Of a stretch of DNA of 24,177 bases, positions 15,998 through 23,500 are shown one piece after another. The stretch's first letter is position 1, and each line of letters begins with the position of its first letter. The notes under the pieces were generated by a model. The model worked only from the letters and a program-made list of their open reading frames with translations. It searched no databases and was not told the DNA's origin. This stretch comes from JBFWIW01 sp050253535 (GTDB taxonomy: Bacteria > Bacillota > Clostridia > Oscillospirales > Oscillospiraceae). Where the stretch lies: contig JBFWIW010000046.1 of the NCBI GenBank assembly GCA_050253535.1, positions 1 to 24,177 of the forward strand, written 5' to 3'. Both the position numbers and the translations under genes were made by a program.

Positions 15998-16027
15998 TTT
16001 CAGCTGAAAATTCAAGTGAAATTCAAG
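15998..16027. promoter_or_regulatory. Palindrome and 11-bp-spaced direct repeats between divergent operons
   Basis: TTTCAGCTGAAA (15998-16009) is a perfect 12-bp palindrome. It runs into two copies of AAATTCAAG starting at 16008 and 16019, exactly 11 bases apart, about one helical turn. A nearby GTTGAAC (16034-16040) carries the inverted TTGAA. Such spacing suits a regulator serving both operons. No regulator gene is adjacent. Confidence 0.35.
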
Positions 16028-16101
16028 AAAATGGTTGAACAAAAGGCGGCAGAGGAGTTATCATATAAAAAGTAATTCAGTAAATTGTACGGAGGTTGAC
16101 C

Positions 16102-17274
16102 ATGTTAAATTTTGAATATCAAAACCAGACGAGAATAGTTTTTGGTAAAGGTACCTATAACGAGATAGGCGACCGGATCAAGAAATATGCCGACAGGGTG
16201 CTTCTGCACTATGGCGGAGGCAGTATAAAGAGAAGCGGACTGTATGACGCGGTCATGGCCTCGCTAAAAAAGTCAGGCGTCGAGGTCTTTGAGCTGGGCG
16301 GCGCCGTCCCAAATCCGAGGCTAAGTCTCGTACACGAGGGCATAGCGCTTTGCCGTAAAAACGATATCGGTTTCATCCTCGGAGTAGGCGGCGGCAGCGC
16401 CATTGACTCTGCCAAGGCGATAGCTATGGGCGTCCCATATGACGGCGATGTCTGGGACTTTTACGCGGCTGGAAAGCTACCGGAAAAGGCGCTGCCCGTC
16501 GCGTGTATACTGACGCTTCCGGCCACCGGCAGCGAATCGAGTATTTCCTCGGTAATAACGCACAACGGCAGGAAGCTCGGCTGTAATAACCCGGTCATCC
16601 GCCCCGTTTTCAGCATCGTCGATCCGGAGCTCTTTTATACCCTGCCGCCTGAACAGGTTGCGAACGGCGCGTGCGATATTATGAGCCACGCCATGGAGCG
16701 CTATATGACGAACGTACAGCGTACGGACCTTGTGGATGGATACTGCGAGGTAACGATGAAAACCGTCATGGCCAGCGCCCTGACGCTCCATTACGATCCG
16801 AAAAACTATGACGCGTGGTGTGAATTTGCCCTTAGCGGCATAATGGCGCACAACGGCCAGATGGGTATGGGCCGGCAGGACGACTGGGCCAGCCACAAGA
16901 TGGAACAGGAGCTATCGGCCAAATATGATGTGGCACACGGGGCGGGGCTGGCCGTCGTCATACCTGCCTGGATGCGGTACGTCTACCGCGAAAACATACC
17001 CATGTTTACGCAGTTTGCCCAGCGTGTCATGGGCGTTGAGACAGCGCCGCGCGATCCGGAGGCACTCATACTCACCGGCATTCAGAGATTGAAGGCGTTC
17101 TACCGTGAAATGGGCCTTCCCACAACGATGGCGGAGCTCGGCGCAAAGCGCGAAGACTATGAGGATATGGCGAAGAGGGCGACGAAGATTCTCTTTGGCG
17201 ACGAGATGCCGATAGGCGGCATAAAGAAGCTCCGCTGGCAGGATGTTGTGGAGATATATAAGCTGGCGGAATAA
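16102..17274 (+). CDS. Iron-containing alcohol dehydrogenase (YugJ/BdhA-like)
   Basis: About 390 residues from ATG 16102 (GGAGG just upstream; a TTG two codons earlier is less likely). It has the group III layout: RIVFGKGTY, the nucleotide-binding loop GVGGGSAIDSAKAIA, PATGSESS, and metal ligands in CDIMSHAMERY and in the DDWASHKMEQ...DVAHGAG region. The closest subgroup by motif is the NAD(P)H-dependent butanol/aldehyde reductases. Placed opposite deoC, it could reduce the acetaldehyde released by the aldolase and recycle NAD(P)H. The exact substrate is inference. Confidence 0.92.
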   Translation: MLNFEYQNQTRIVFGKGTYNEIGDRIKKYADRVLLHYGGGSIKRSGLYDAVMASLKKSGVEVFELGGAVPNPRLSLVHEGIALCRKNDIGFILGVGGGSAIDSAKAIAMGVPYDGDVWDFYAAGKLPEKALPVACILTLPATGSESSISSVITHNGRKLGCNNPVIRPVFSIVDPELFYTLPPEQVANGACDIMSHAMERYMTNVQRTDLVDGYCEVTMKTVMASALTLHYDPKNYDAWCEFALSGIMAHNGQMGMGRQDDWASHKMEQELSAKYDVAHGAGLAVVIPAWMRYVYRENIPMFTQFAQRVMGVETAPRDPEALILTGIQRLKAFYREMGLPTTMAELGAKREDYEDMAKRATKILFGDEMPIGGIKKLRWQDVVEIYKLAE

Positions 17275-17289
17275 AAAACTTTATAGGGT

Positions 17290-17313
17290 ACGCCCGGCTG
17301 AAAAGCCGGGCGT
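17290..17313 (+). other. GNRA-type hairpin between adh and MFS genes
   Basis: ACGCCCGGCT and AGCCGGGCGT form a 10-bp stem capped by GAAA. No T run follows, so it is more likely an mRNA-stabilising or partial-termination element within the operon than a full terminator. Confidence 0.5.
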
Positions 17314-17334
17314 GCGATAAATCGGGGGAGCAAA

Positions 17335-18516
17335 GTGGAAAAGAAACCACGCAAGGCGCTTTTTGTCCTTACCATGTTTATATTCTGGTATGCGAATTAC
17401 GCATTTGTCCCGATATTTTCAACGTACTGTAAAGCTTCAGGCGCATCTGTGGCTATGGTCGGCTTAATTGCGAGCGCATATGGTCTTTCCCAGCTTGTCT
17501 CCCGAATACCGCTCGGTATTATGAGCGACTCACTGGGAAAACGCAAGATTTTTATACTGACATTTGGCTTCGGGAGCATTCTTGTAGCGTCCTCATTCAT
17601 GGCGCTTTTTCCATATCCGCCGGTACTGTTTTTTATGCGGCTTCTCACCGGAGTGTCGGCGAGTTCCTGGGTCTGTGCTACGGTTATGTATTCGTCGTAT
17701 TTTAATGGGTGTGACTCAGCAAGGGCTATCGCCGTCATGAATATGACGAGTACATCCGGCCAGGTCGCTGCCAATTTTTCAGGCGGCCTTGCAGCGGATC
17801 ACATAAGTCAGGCGGCGCCGTTTTGCATGTCTGCCGTTTCGGCGGCTGCGGGGCTTGTTTTATGCGTTTTCACTGTAGAAAAAAAACAGGTCGCTCAGGA
17901 AAACCGCAAAAAACCCGATATCAAAGGGCTCCTGTCAGTGGGTAAAAACCGGCTGCTTGTAATAATAAGTCTTCTTGCAGGGCTTGCACAGTATATTTCA
18001 TTTGGCCTTGCCATAACATACGTACCGCTGGTGGCGCGGGGAATGGGTGCATCGGATACCGAGCTCGGTGTACTCGCGATGTGCCTGCCGCTCGCTGGAC
18101 TGCCTGCTAACTTTATCGCTGGGACGCGCCCTTTACAGTATCACAGGAGAAAACCCATCATAATCGGCTGTATTTTTGCCATGGCGGTCCTCTCCGTCAT
18201 TTATATGATGGTAAACTCGGTCGGCGCGCTGATTGCGGTGCAGTCCGGGCTCGGATTTTTCCGTTCGCTCATGTTTACGGTATGCATGTCCATGGCGATA
18301 GGCGGCGTGGCGGCGGAAAAGCGCGGCAGCGCGATGGGTTTTTTCCAGGCGGTGTACAGCCTAGGCATTTTCTTCGGGCCTCTTGTAACGGGTTGGGTAT
18401 GTGACGGACTCGGTATGGCTGTGGGATTCTATCTTACAGCCGTCTTTGCCGCCGTATGCGGAGTTGCGGCGGTATTTGCCCTGCGCAGGAATGCCGATGA
18501 GGTGACTATCACATAA
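17335..18516 (+). CDS. Major facilitator superfamily transporter
   Basis: The 393-residue protein starts at GTG 17335, with GGGGGAG four bases upstream. About twelve hydrophobic helices are visible in two halves. A motif-A-like loop LGIMSDSLGKRKI lies between helices 2 and 3, and a basic central loop (EKKQVAQENRKK) separates the halves. The family moves sugars, drugs or metabolites by proton coupling. Its position between the alcohol dehydrogenase and acetate-kinase-like genes suggests uptake of the catabolic substrate; drug efflux remains possible. Confidence 0.9.
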   Translation: MEKKPRKALFVLTMFIFWYANYAFVPIFSTYCKASGASVAMVGLIASAYGLSQLVSRIPLGIMSDSLGKRKIFILTFGFGSILVASSFMALFPYPPVLFFMRLLTGVSASSWVCATVMYSSYFNGCDSARAIAVMNMTSTSGQVAANFSGGLAADHISQAAPFCMSAVSAAAGLVLCVFTVEKKQVAQENRKKPDIKGLLSVGKNRLLVIISLLAGLAQYISFGLAITYVPLVARGMGASDTELGVLAMCLPLAGLPANFIAGTRPLQYHRRKPIIIGCIFAMAVLSVIYMMVNSVGALIAVQSGLGFFRSLMFTVCMSMAIGGVAAEKRGSAMGFFQAVYSLGIFFGPLVTGWVCDGLGMAVGFYLTAVFAAVCGVAAVFALRRNADEVTIT

Positions 18517-18672
18517 CGTTTAAAACAGGAGATCAGTGTGGAACAGTTCACACTAATGCTTTAATTCAATTTTTTCGCCGCTGAAGCGGCAACAGAAGAT
18601 GATGGAAAAATCCTCCCGTGCGGAGGGAGACTATTATTAAAATTTGTGCGCCAGAACGCATATGAGGTTGTT

Positions 18673-19857
18673 ATGAAAATACTGGTGTGTAACGCAGGGA
18701 GCACTTCCCTGAAATTTAAGCTTTTCAATATGCCGGAAAAAACCGTCCTCGCCGCATGCCGCATTGAGCGTGTTGGGAGCGAAGACCGCGCCACATTTCG
18801 CTATGAGGCCGCGGGATTAAACGATTTTCGCGAAAATCTGTGCATAAAGACGTATTCCGATGGCATAGCGCTTTTCATCGCGGCACTCTGTGATAACAAG
18901 ACCGGCGTTCTGCAGAATATGGACGAGATAGACCGCGTCGGTTTCAAGACCGTCCTGGCCAAGGGCTTTTACGGTATCCACGCGCTCACGGACGAGGTGC
19001 AGGACGCCATGCGGGAGTACATGGTCGTGGCTCCCGCGCACAATGGGCCGTATCTTGAGGCAATTGCCGCCGTAAGGACGGTCTTGCCCGCCGTCCCTTT
19101 CATTGGCGCGTTTGAGACGGCGTTTCACATGACGGTACCTATAGAGCGCAAGCTATACGGCGTACCCTATGAGTGGTATGAAAAATATGGGGTGGAAAAG
19201 CTGGGCTATCACGGCGCGTCCCACAGCTATGTCGCGGAAACGGTTTCCGCCGTCAGCGGCGCAGGAACAGGGAGACTCATATCATGCCATCTGGGCGGGA
19301 GTGGGTCGCTCTGCGCGATACTGAACGGAAAAAGCGTAGACACCAGCTTCGGGCTTTCGCTCCAGACGGGGGTCATACAATCCAACCGCGTCGGCGATCT
19401 CGATAGTTTTATAATACCGTACATGGTGAGCCGCGGGTTCACGCTCGATGAAGTGACCGAGGCGCTCAAAAAGCGCGGTGGCCTTCTGGGAATATCGGGT
19501 GTGAGCAATGACCTTCGTGACATAGAGGAGGCCATGGTTGAGGGGAACGAGCGGGCAAAGCTGGCCTATGACGTGTTTGTGACCGGGATCGTGCGCTATA
19601 TCGGCTCATATTATGCCGAGCTGGGCGGCCTCGACGCCCTTGCCTTCGCCGGGGGGATAGGCGAAAATTCTTCGCTTTTAAGGCGCGCTGTCTGCAGGGC
19701 GACGGCCCATATGGGCATTGAACTTGACGAGGAAAAGAATGGTACGCGAGGTGTTCGAGGAGTCATCTCAAAGAAAGACTCCCCCGTCACCGTCTATGTT
19801 GTCGCAACAGACGAGGAAGAGGTAGTGGCGAAGAAGACTTTTGAATACGTAATATGA
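18673..19857 (+). CDS. Divergent acetate/propionate kinase-family protein
   Basis: The 394-residue protein starts at ATG 18673 (TGAGG upstream; an earlier in-frame start at 18646 has no site). Family features present are NAGSTSLKFKL (Asn7), His123 in VAPAHN, His180 in GYHGASH, Arg239 in SNRVGDLD, GISGVSNDLRD, FAGGIGEN and a TDEEEVVA end. It departs from true acetate kinases: the GHRVVHGG motif is GFKTVLAKG, so the catalytic Arg91 equivalent is Lys92. Asp148 is Glu148, and the GNGSS loop is GGSGS. Canonical enzymes make ATP from acetyl phosphate. A different acyl phosphate, or altered chemistry, is plausible here. A 156-bp leader precedes it with small hairpins but no clear promoter. Confidence 0.85.
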   Translation: MKILVCNAGSTSLKFKLFNMPEKTVLAACRIERVGSEDRATFRYEAAGLNDFRENLCIKTYSDGIALFIAALCDNKTGVLQNMDEIDRVGFKTVLAKGFYGIHALTDEVQDAMREYMVVAPAHNGPYLEAIAAVRTVLPAVPFIGAFETAFHMTVPIERKLYGVPYEWYEKYGVEKLGYHGASHSYVAETVSAVSGAGTGRLISCHLGGSGSLCAILNGKSVDTSFGLSLQTGVIQSNRVGDLDSFIIPYMVSRGFTLDEVTEALKKRGGLLGISGVSNDLRDIEEAMVEGNERAKLAYDVFVTGIVRYIGSYYAELGGLDALAFAGGIGENSSLLRRAVCRATAHMGIELDEEKNGTRGVRGVISKKDSPVTVYVVATDEEEVVAKKTFEYVI

Positions 19858-19871
19858 GCGGTAATAGTAAG

Positions 19872-19900
19872 GGCGGGAAGAAAAAATCTTCCCGCCTATT
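19872..19900 (+). terminator. Terminator after the acetate-kinase-like gene
   Basis: GGCGGGAAGA and TCTTCCCGCC form a 10-bp stem with an A5 loop (19882-19886), followed by TATT. It closes the adh-MFS-kinase operon, just before the IS-like left hairpin. Confidence 0.7.
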
Positions 19901-19913
19901 ATTGTCCAAAGAA

Positions 19914-19936
19914 AACCACCAGCTGTGCTGGTGGTT
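19914..19936. repeat. Left-end hairpin of the IS200/IS605-type element
   Basis: AACCACCAGC and GCTGGTGGTT form a perfect 10-bp stem with a TGT loop. A hairpin of this kind some tens of bases before tnpA is the expected subterminal structure of these single-strand-transposing elements. Confidence 0.6.
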
Positions 19937-19966
19937 CCAATATGGTTTAGCAATGCAAAGAAAAAA

Positions 19967-20136
19967 ATGACCTTTGTTAGTGCGCGAAGTGGGAATGTAA
20001 AAATTGTATCAACTTGCCCCGAAGTATAGGCGTCGGATAATTTACGGCATTATAAATGAAGATACAGGAAAGATGCTTGGCTATGAAATCTTTTTGAAAT
20101 TGCCCGACATTATGTGCCTTTCAATCGTATTACTAA
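19967..20136 (+). pseudogene. tnpA: tnpA (IS200/IS605 Y1 transposase), 5' remnant
   Basis: Three frames together give the family's N-terminus. An ATG lies at 19967; then KWECK appears at 19987 in a second frame, and APKYRRRIIYGIINEDTGKM from 20016 in a third. The family pattern is KWxCKYHIVFAPKYRRKVIYG. Near 20100-20125 the sequence PDIMCLSI looks like a deleted form of the PDHIHMLVSI catalytic motif; both metal-binding His residues are gone. The remnant ends where the sigma-factor ribosome site begins. It cannot make an active HUH transposase. Confidence 0.65.
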
Positions 20137-20153
20137 TGAAAGGAGGTTGCGAG

Positions 20154-20657
20154 ATGATAAAACCTTTGTCAGCGCGCGGCAAGGGAGCGTCACTAAAGAA
20201 CATTGAGGAAATATACAGGCGGCATTTCGATATGGTATACCGAGTCAGCTTCTCATATCTAAAAAATCCATCTGATGCAGAGGATGTGGCCGCAGATGTA
20301 TTTGCAAAGATAATACAAAAAAGTATCATATTTCAAAATGCCGAACATGAAAAGGCATGGCTTATACGAACTACTATAAATACTTGTAAAGATTATCTCA
20401 ATCATTGGTGGCGTAGCCGCGCGGATATAAACGATTACGAAAATATGCAAAGTGATGATCCGTTCCATATTGATGAAACTCTGAAAGCCGTCATGGAACT
20501 GCCTACACGCTATAAAGATGTGATTTATCTCTATTATTACGAGGGTTACACATCAGAAGAAGTCGCAGGGATATTAAGGAAACCGCACTCTACCATTCGC
20601 AACCACTTGCGTGAAGCAAGGAATCTATTGAGAGGAGTTTTAGAAAATGAAGAATGA
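20154..20657 (+). CDS. ECF-type RNA polymerase sigma factor
   Basis: The 167-residue protein starts at ATG 20154, with AAAGGAGG seven bases upstream. The open frame continues upstream to 20004, but that part encodes transposase-like residues and is not sigma. Region 2 is visible near residues 17-50 (IEEIYRRHFDMVYRVSFSYL, NPSDAEDVAADVFAKI). Region 4 lies near 110-163 (LPTRYKDVIYLYYYEGYTSE, then VAGIL and STIRNHLREARNLLR). It should direct RNA polymerase to a small regulon under control of the next gene, which overlaps it by 11 bp. Its base composition looks more AT-rich than the neighbouring catabolic genes. Confidence 0.92.
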   Translation: MIKPLSARGKGASLKNIEEIYRRHFDMVYRVSFSYLKNPSDAEDVAADVFAKIIQKSIIFQNAEHEKAWLIRTTINTCKDYLNHWWRSRADINDYENMQSDDPFHIDETLKAVMELPTRYKDVIYLYYYEGYTSEEVAGILRKPHSTIRNHLREARNLLRGVLENEE

Positions 20658-21720
20658 TAAAATCGTAAATGCTTTTAATACTGTTCAGCCGAACGATGAG
20701 ATAAAAAATCGTGTGTTTGATATAGCCATACAAAAACAGCACAAGAAAAGCCCCGTCTTTAAAGCGGCGGTATCATTTGCAACAGCGGTGGCTGTAATAT
20801 GCCTGATGGTGTTTGGCAGTATGTTTTTAACACCGCAAGCCGACAACATATTTGTCGTAAAAGCCTACGCGATGGAGGTGCAGGAGGACGGTTCGGTCCA
20901 ACTTCGCGAGGTGGACATCATGGACACACGGCCCGAATATTGGGGAGGCTATATCGATGGGGAGACAAACACTATGTATGTTGGCCTAGGACTCCGATGT
21001 GAGGGTGAGAACATCGAGAGTGTGGAATTTTCCACCGATGACGGCTTCTTCGCCGAGCAGTATATCGGCAATCTGTCCGATATCTCAACGAGCGGAGTGC
21101 CGACACTGTATGTGGGCCCGGACAATCAGATGGTCGTGTTCGGCACGGATTTTGACGATGTCGGCAGTATGATCACCCTCGATAAGGAAACGGCCGATAA
21201 TTACCTCCTTTTCTGGGGTACAAACTACATTGACAGTTCGGAATCCCCCTCATTCCCAAAAGTGACAACCGTCCACGCCAAGGTGACCTTCAGAAACGGG
21301 AAAACGGCGGAAAAGGATGTCACGATCGACCTGTCGGGAACAGGCGCATTCACTTATCAACCAAGTGAAGAGCAGAATACGCAAGAGCAGAAGGAGTATG
21401 AAGCGTACAGTAAACTTCTCCAAAGCATACCGTTGGATAAATGTGAGGTCAGGCCGGACAGCGTGCAATCTTTCACCTACGGCGACACGTATGAATATCA
21501 CACGACGGGTGATCCTCTCGCCACCGCATATTACCCAATCACGGAGGAATCGGCAGATGCAGCACTGTTTGACGAAAACGGCATTTTCAGGCACGGATCA
21601 AGCCTGCCGGACGATGGCAGCGACGGATTTATCGCGGTGATAGTGCGCAACGCAGACGGCACATTTACCGGTATGGTCTACAAAGTACCGGGGCAGCTGA
21701 TACTAGAACACATGAAATAG
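20647..21720 (+). CDS. Membrane-anchored anti-sigma factor-like protein
   Basis: The 357-residue protein has a short polar N-terminal part (1-37, cytoplasmic) with IVNAFNTVQPNDEIKNRVFD. One transmembrane segment follows near 40-62 (AVSFATAVAVICLMVFGSMF), then a 295-residue acidic extracellular domain that I do not recognise. This layout, directly overlapping an ECF sigma gene, is typical of regulators that hold the sigma factor at the membrane. An AGGAG lies about 11 bases before the ATG. The canonical zinc anti-sigma motif (HxxxCxxC) is absent, so it would be a non-zinc type. The trigger is unknown. Confidence 0.8.
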   Translation: MKNDKIVNAFNTVQPNDEIKNRVFDIAIQKQHKKSPVFKAAVSFATAVAVICLMVFGSMFLTPQADNIFVVKAYAMEVQEDGSVQLREVDIMDTRPEYWGGYIDGETNTMYVGLGLRCEGENIESVEFSTDDGFFAEQYIGNLSDISTSGVPTLYVGPDNQMVVFGTDFDDVGSMITLDKETADNYLLFWGTNYIDSSESPSFPKVTTVHAKVTFRNGKTAEKDVTIDLSGTGAFTYQPSEEQNTQEQKEYEAYSKLLQSIPLDKCEVRPDSVQSFTYGDTYEYHTTGDPLATAYYPITEESADAALFDENGIFRHGSSLPDDGSDGFIAVIVRNADGTFTGMVYKVPGQLILEHMK

Positions 21721-21721
21721 C

Positions 21722-21999
21722 ATTGGTGTCAAGAAGCACGGACGGATTGAAAGCCACCATGAAGCACAATATAGAAACCGTCATTTCTGGTATAGGGGCT
21801 ACGATTTGAGTACAGCAGGAAGGAATGGGTGAGCAATCGAGGAAACATCAGAAACCAGCTAAAGGAAGATAAGGCAGATGAGCGGTTAACGACGAAAGAA
21901 TTTATCGAACCGTTTACGGGTAAGCCGGTAGAAGAACGCAAGAAGGCAGCCCCTTTAGGGGCTGCCGGTGAGAGTCGTGCGGTTGGCAGAACTTTATAG
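21722..21999 (+). pseudogene. tnpA: tnpA (IS200/IS605 Y1 transposase), 3' remnant
   Basis: The first frame reads KKHGRIESHHEAQYRNRHFW followed by YRGYDLSTAGR, where family members have NRHFWxRGYYVxTVG; the catalytic Tyr position reads Asp. Near 21820 the frame shifts to EWVSNRGNIRNQLKEDKADE, then KEFIEPFTGKPVEE and a tail AAPLGAAGESRAVGRTL before TAG at 21997. This C-terminal pattern is specific to a common clostridial TnpA group. It starts two bases after the anti-sigma stop and lacks its own start, so it is a remnant. Confidence 0.75.
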
Positions 22000-22006
22000 T
22001 TCTGCC
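21945..22006. repeat. Two hairpins at the 3' end of the tnpA remnant
   Basis: GGCAGCCCC / GGGGCTGCC (21945-21966, loop TTTA) and GGCAGAACT / AGTTCTGCC (21985-22006, loop TTAT) are both perfect 9-bp stems inside the tnpA coding tail. They are part of the right-end structure or act as terminators for the anti-sigma transcript. Confidence 0.6.
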
Positions 22007-22026
22007 GATTCCTAAGGGGGCTTGTG

Positions 22027-22051
22027 CATACCACCGGCGGCCGGTGGTATG
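22027..22051. repeat. Right-end hairpin; also a possible terminator for the FGGY operon
   Basis: Two 12-base arms (CATACCACCGGC and its complement) flank one base, giving an 11-bp stem with a three-base loop in practice. It shares the ACCACC / GGTGGT core with the left-end hairpin. It lies 2 bp beyond the FGGY kinase stop, so leftward transcripts must cross it. Confidence 0.6.
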
Positions 22052-22052
22052 A

Positions 22053-23477
22053 TTATTGCATTTCCCTCCGGTATCGCTCCAGATACCTTGCAAATTGCCG
22101 GTCATAATACCCGTACATCCCGGAGTCTGGCATAAACCTCACTGCGCTGTCAAAGTCCGCGCGGAAATTGTTCACGTCGTCGAGCACTCCCGCCGCGTTA
22201 AGGGCGAGCGCCACAGCCCCGATGGACGAGGCGTTCGGGTTCTGCGCAACGAGGATCTCTTTTTTGAATATGTCAGCGAGCATCTGCGTCCACCTTTTGG
22301 AATTGACGCCGCCGCCGGAGACGATTATCTCGTTCGGCTCGCCGTCCTCGCTGCAGAGGATTCGGTAACAGTCGTAAAGGTTGAAGAGTATGCCCATCTG
22401 GAGCGAATGATACATATCCTGCACTGTTTGATTTGCCGTCAGATCATAAAAACCGCCGCGCGCGTCGTCGTGCCAGCCGGGATTGCGTTCACCGAACATG
22501 AACGGCAGGCAAACGGGCGTATCCGCACTCGGGTCCGGCGCGGTCTCAAGCTCTTCGAATGACCACTTCCTGCCGAGATAGGTATTGCGGAACCAATCAA
22601 TGCAGTTGCACGCGCCGGAGACGGCTGCGCCGGACATCCAGCTGTTTACGCCGTAGTAACACCAGAGCTGTGCTTTGTCGGGCAGTATGGGCTTTGCGGC
22701 TGCTACGCGCAGAGCACCGCTGGTTCCGACGGAGAGTGTCATTATCCCCGGGCGGTTTGCGTAATTACCCACCTGGTTCAGCGCCCCGTCCGGATGCGCG
22801 GGGACGACCGGGATTCCTGATTTTATGCCCATAAGGACCGCGCCATAATCGTTTAAAGGCCGTGCGTCCTTATAGGTGACCAAAGTTCCGAGCTGTGCTT
22901 CCCTGACACCGAAATAGTCGAGCGCAAAGTCGTCATAGCTGAGCTCGTATATGTTTACAAAACCGCTCCCGCACTGGGTGCTGACGGACTCAAACCGCTC
23001 ACCTGTGAGCTTATAGAAGGCGTAGCCGCCCTGTGAGGCGAGAAGACAGTCAGAATAGTCAAAGCCCTGTGCCTTCAGGTATTGCAGGCTGTGGCGTACA
23101 TAAACACTGTGCGGCATACAGCCTGTGCGGGTGTAAAATTTGCGTGAGATCGCGGTATCACGCCGCATTTCGCGGCAGGTCTCAGCCGCGCCGAGAAAGT
23201 TCCACGAGAAAGTCGGGGCTTTTGGCGTGAGGTTTTTGTCGCAGGCGGCAAGGCTGTGCCACGTGCCGCAGAGCGCGACTGCCTCGACAGGCATTCCCTC
23301 CGCCGCTTTTCGCGCTGTCTGCATTGTTGCCTGGAAGACGCCTTCAGTGTCCGTCATGCCGTTCTTGTCGATCTCGTGCGGATAGCGGAGAGCTTCAGTT
23401 TTAAGAATGCCCTTCTCAGTGTCGTACAGCAGAGCCTTTGCCGAACTGGTGCTGGATTCAACTGCGAGTACCAACAT
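22053..23477 (-). CDS. FGGY-family carbohydrate kinase (xylulokinase/gluconokinase-like)
   Basis: The 474-residue protein has the FGGY/actin-like fold: phosphate-1 loop AVESSTSSAKALLYD at the N-terminus, substrate region CGTWHSL, HPDGALNQVG with the catalytic-type Asp, SVGTSGALR, GAAVSGACNCIDWF, and the C-terminal adenosine loop SGGGVNSKRW. It phosphorylates a sugar, ketose or sugar acid in the cytoplasm. The specificity cannot be read. Its place 23 bp after a KDPG/KHG aldolase gene suggests a sugar-acid pathway. AAAGGAG precedes the ATG. The transcript runs into the IS-like region. Confidence 0.9.
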   Translation of the reverse strand: MLVLAVESSTSSAKALLYDTEKGILKTEALRYPHEIDKNGMTDTEGVFQATMQTARKAAEGMPVEAVALCGTWHSLAACDKNLTPKAPTFSWNFLGAAETCREMRRDTAISRKFYTRTGCMPHSVYVRHSLQYLKAQGFDYSDCLLASQGGYAFYKLTGERFESVSTQCGSGFVNIYELSYDDFALDYFGVREAQLGTLVTYKDARPLNDYGAVLMGIKSGIPVVPAHPDGALNQVGNYANRPGIMTLSVGTSGALRVAAAKPILPDKAQLWCYYGVNSWMSGAAVSGACNCIDWFRNTYLGRKWSFEELETAPDPSADTPVCLPFMFGERNPGWHDDARGGFYDLTANQTVQDMYHSLQMGILFNLYDCYRILCSEDGEPNEIIVSGGGVNSKRWTQMLADIFKKEILVAQNPNASSIGAVALALNAAGVLDDVNNFRADFDSAVRFMPDSGMYGYYDRQFARYLERYRREMQ

Positions 23478-23500
23478 GATAAACGCTCCTTTTTATGCCC

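Larger units (their letters stand above)
19911..22051 (+). mobile_element. Decayed IS200/IS605-type element split by a sigma/anti-sigma pair
   Basis: The bounds are a left hairpin (19914-19936) and a right hairpin (22027-22051). Between them are the 5' part of a tnpA gene (19967-20136), an intact two-gene regulatory operon (20154-21720), and the 3' part of a tnpA gene (21722-21999), all in one orientation. Only about 25 transposase residues between the halves appear to be missing. The simplest reading is one element interrupted at the middle of tnpA. Two remnants of different copies flanking the operon is the alternative. The boundaries are estimates. A 7-base ATTATTG occurs just outside both ends; this family does not normally duplicate targets, so that may be chance. 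Confidence 0.65.

Noticed and set aside
20011..20034. AAC and CGTC with ECF-promoter-like spacing upstream of the sigma gene
   Set aside because: The bases coincide with the conserved transposase coding motif APKYRRR, so the match is probably incidental.
20004..20153. N-terminal extension of the sigma-factor ORF
   Set aside because: The residues match the IS200/IS605 transposase N-terminus, and a strong ribosome site sits before ATG 20154.
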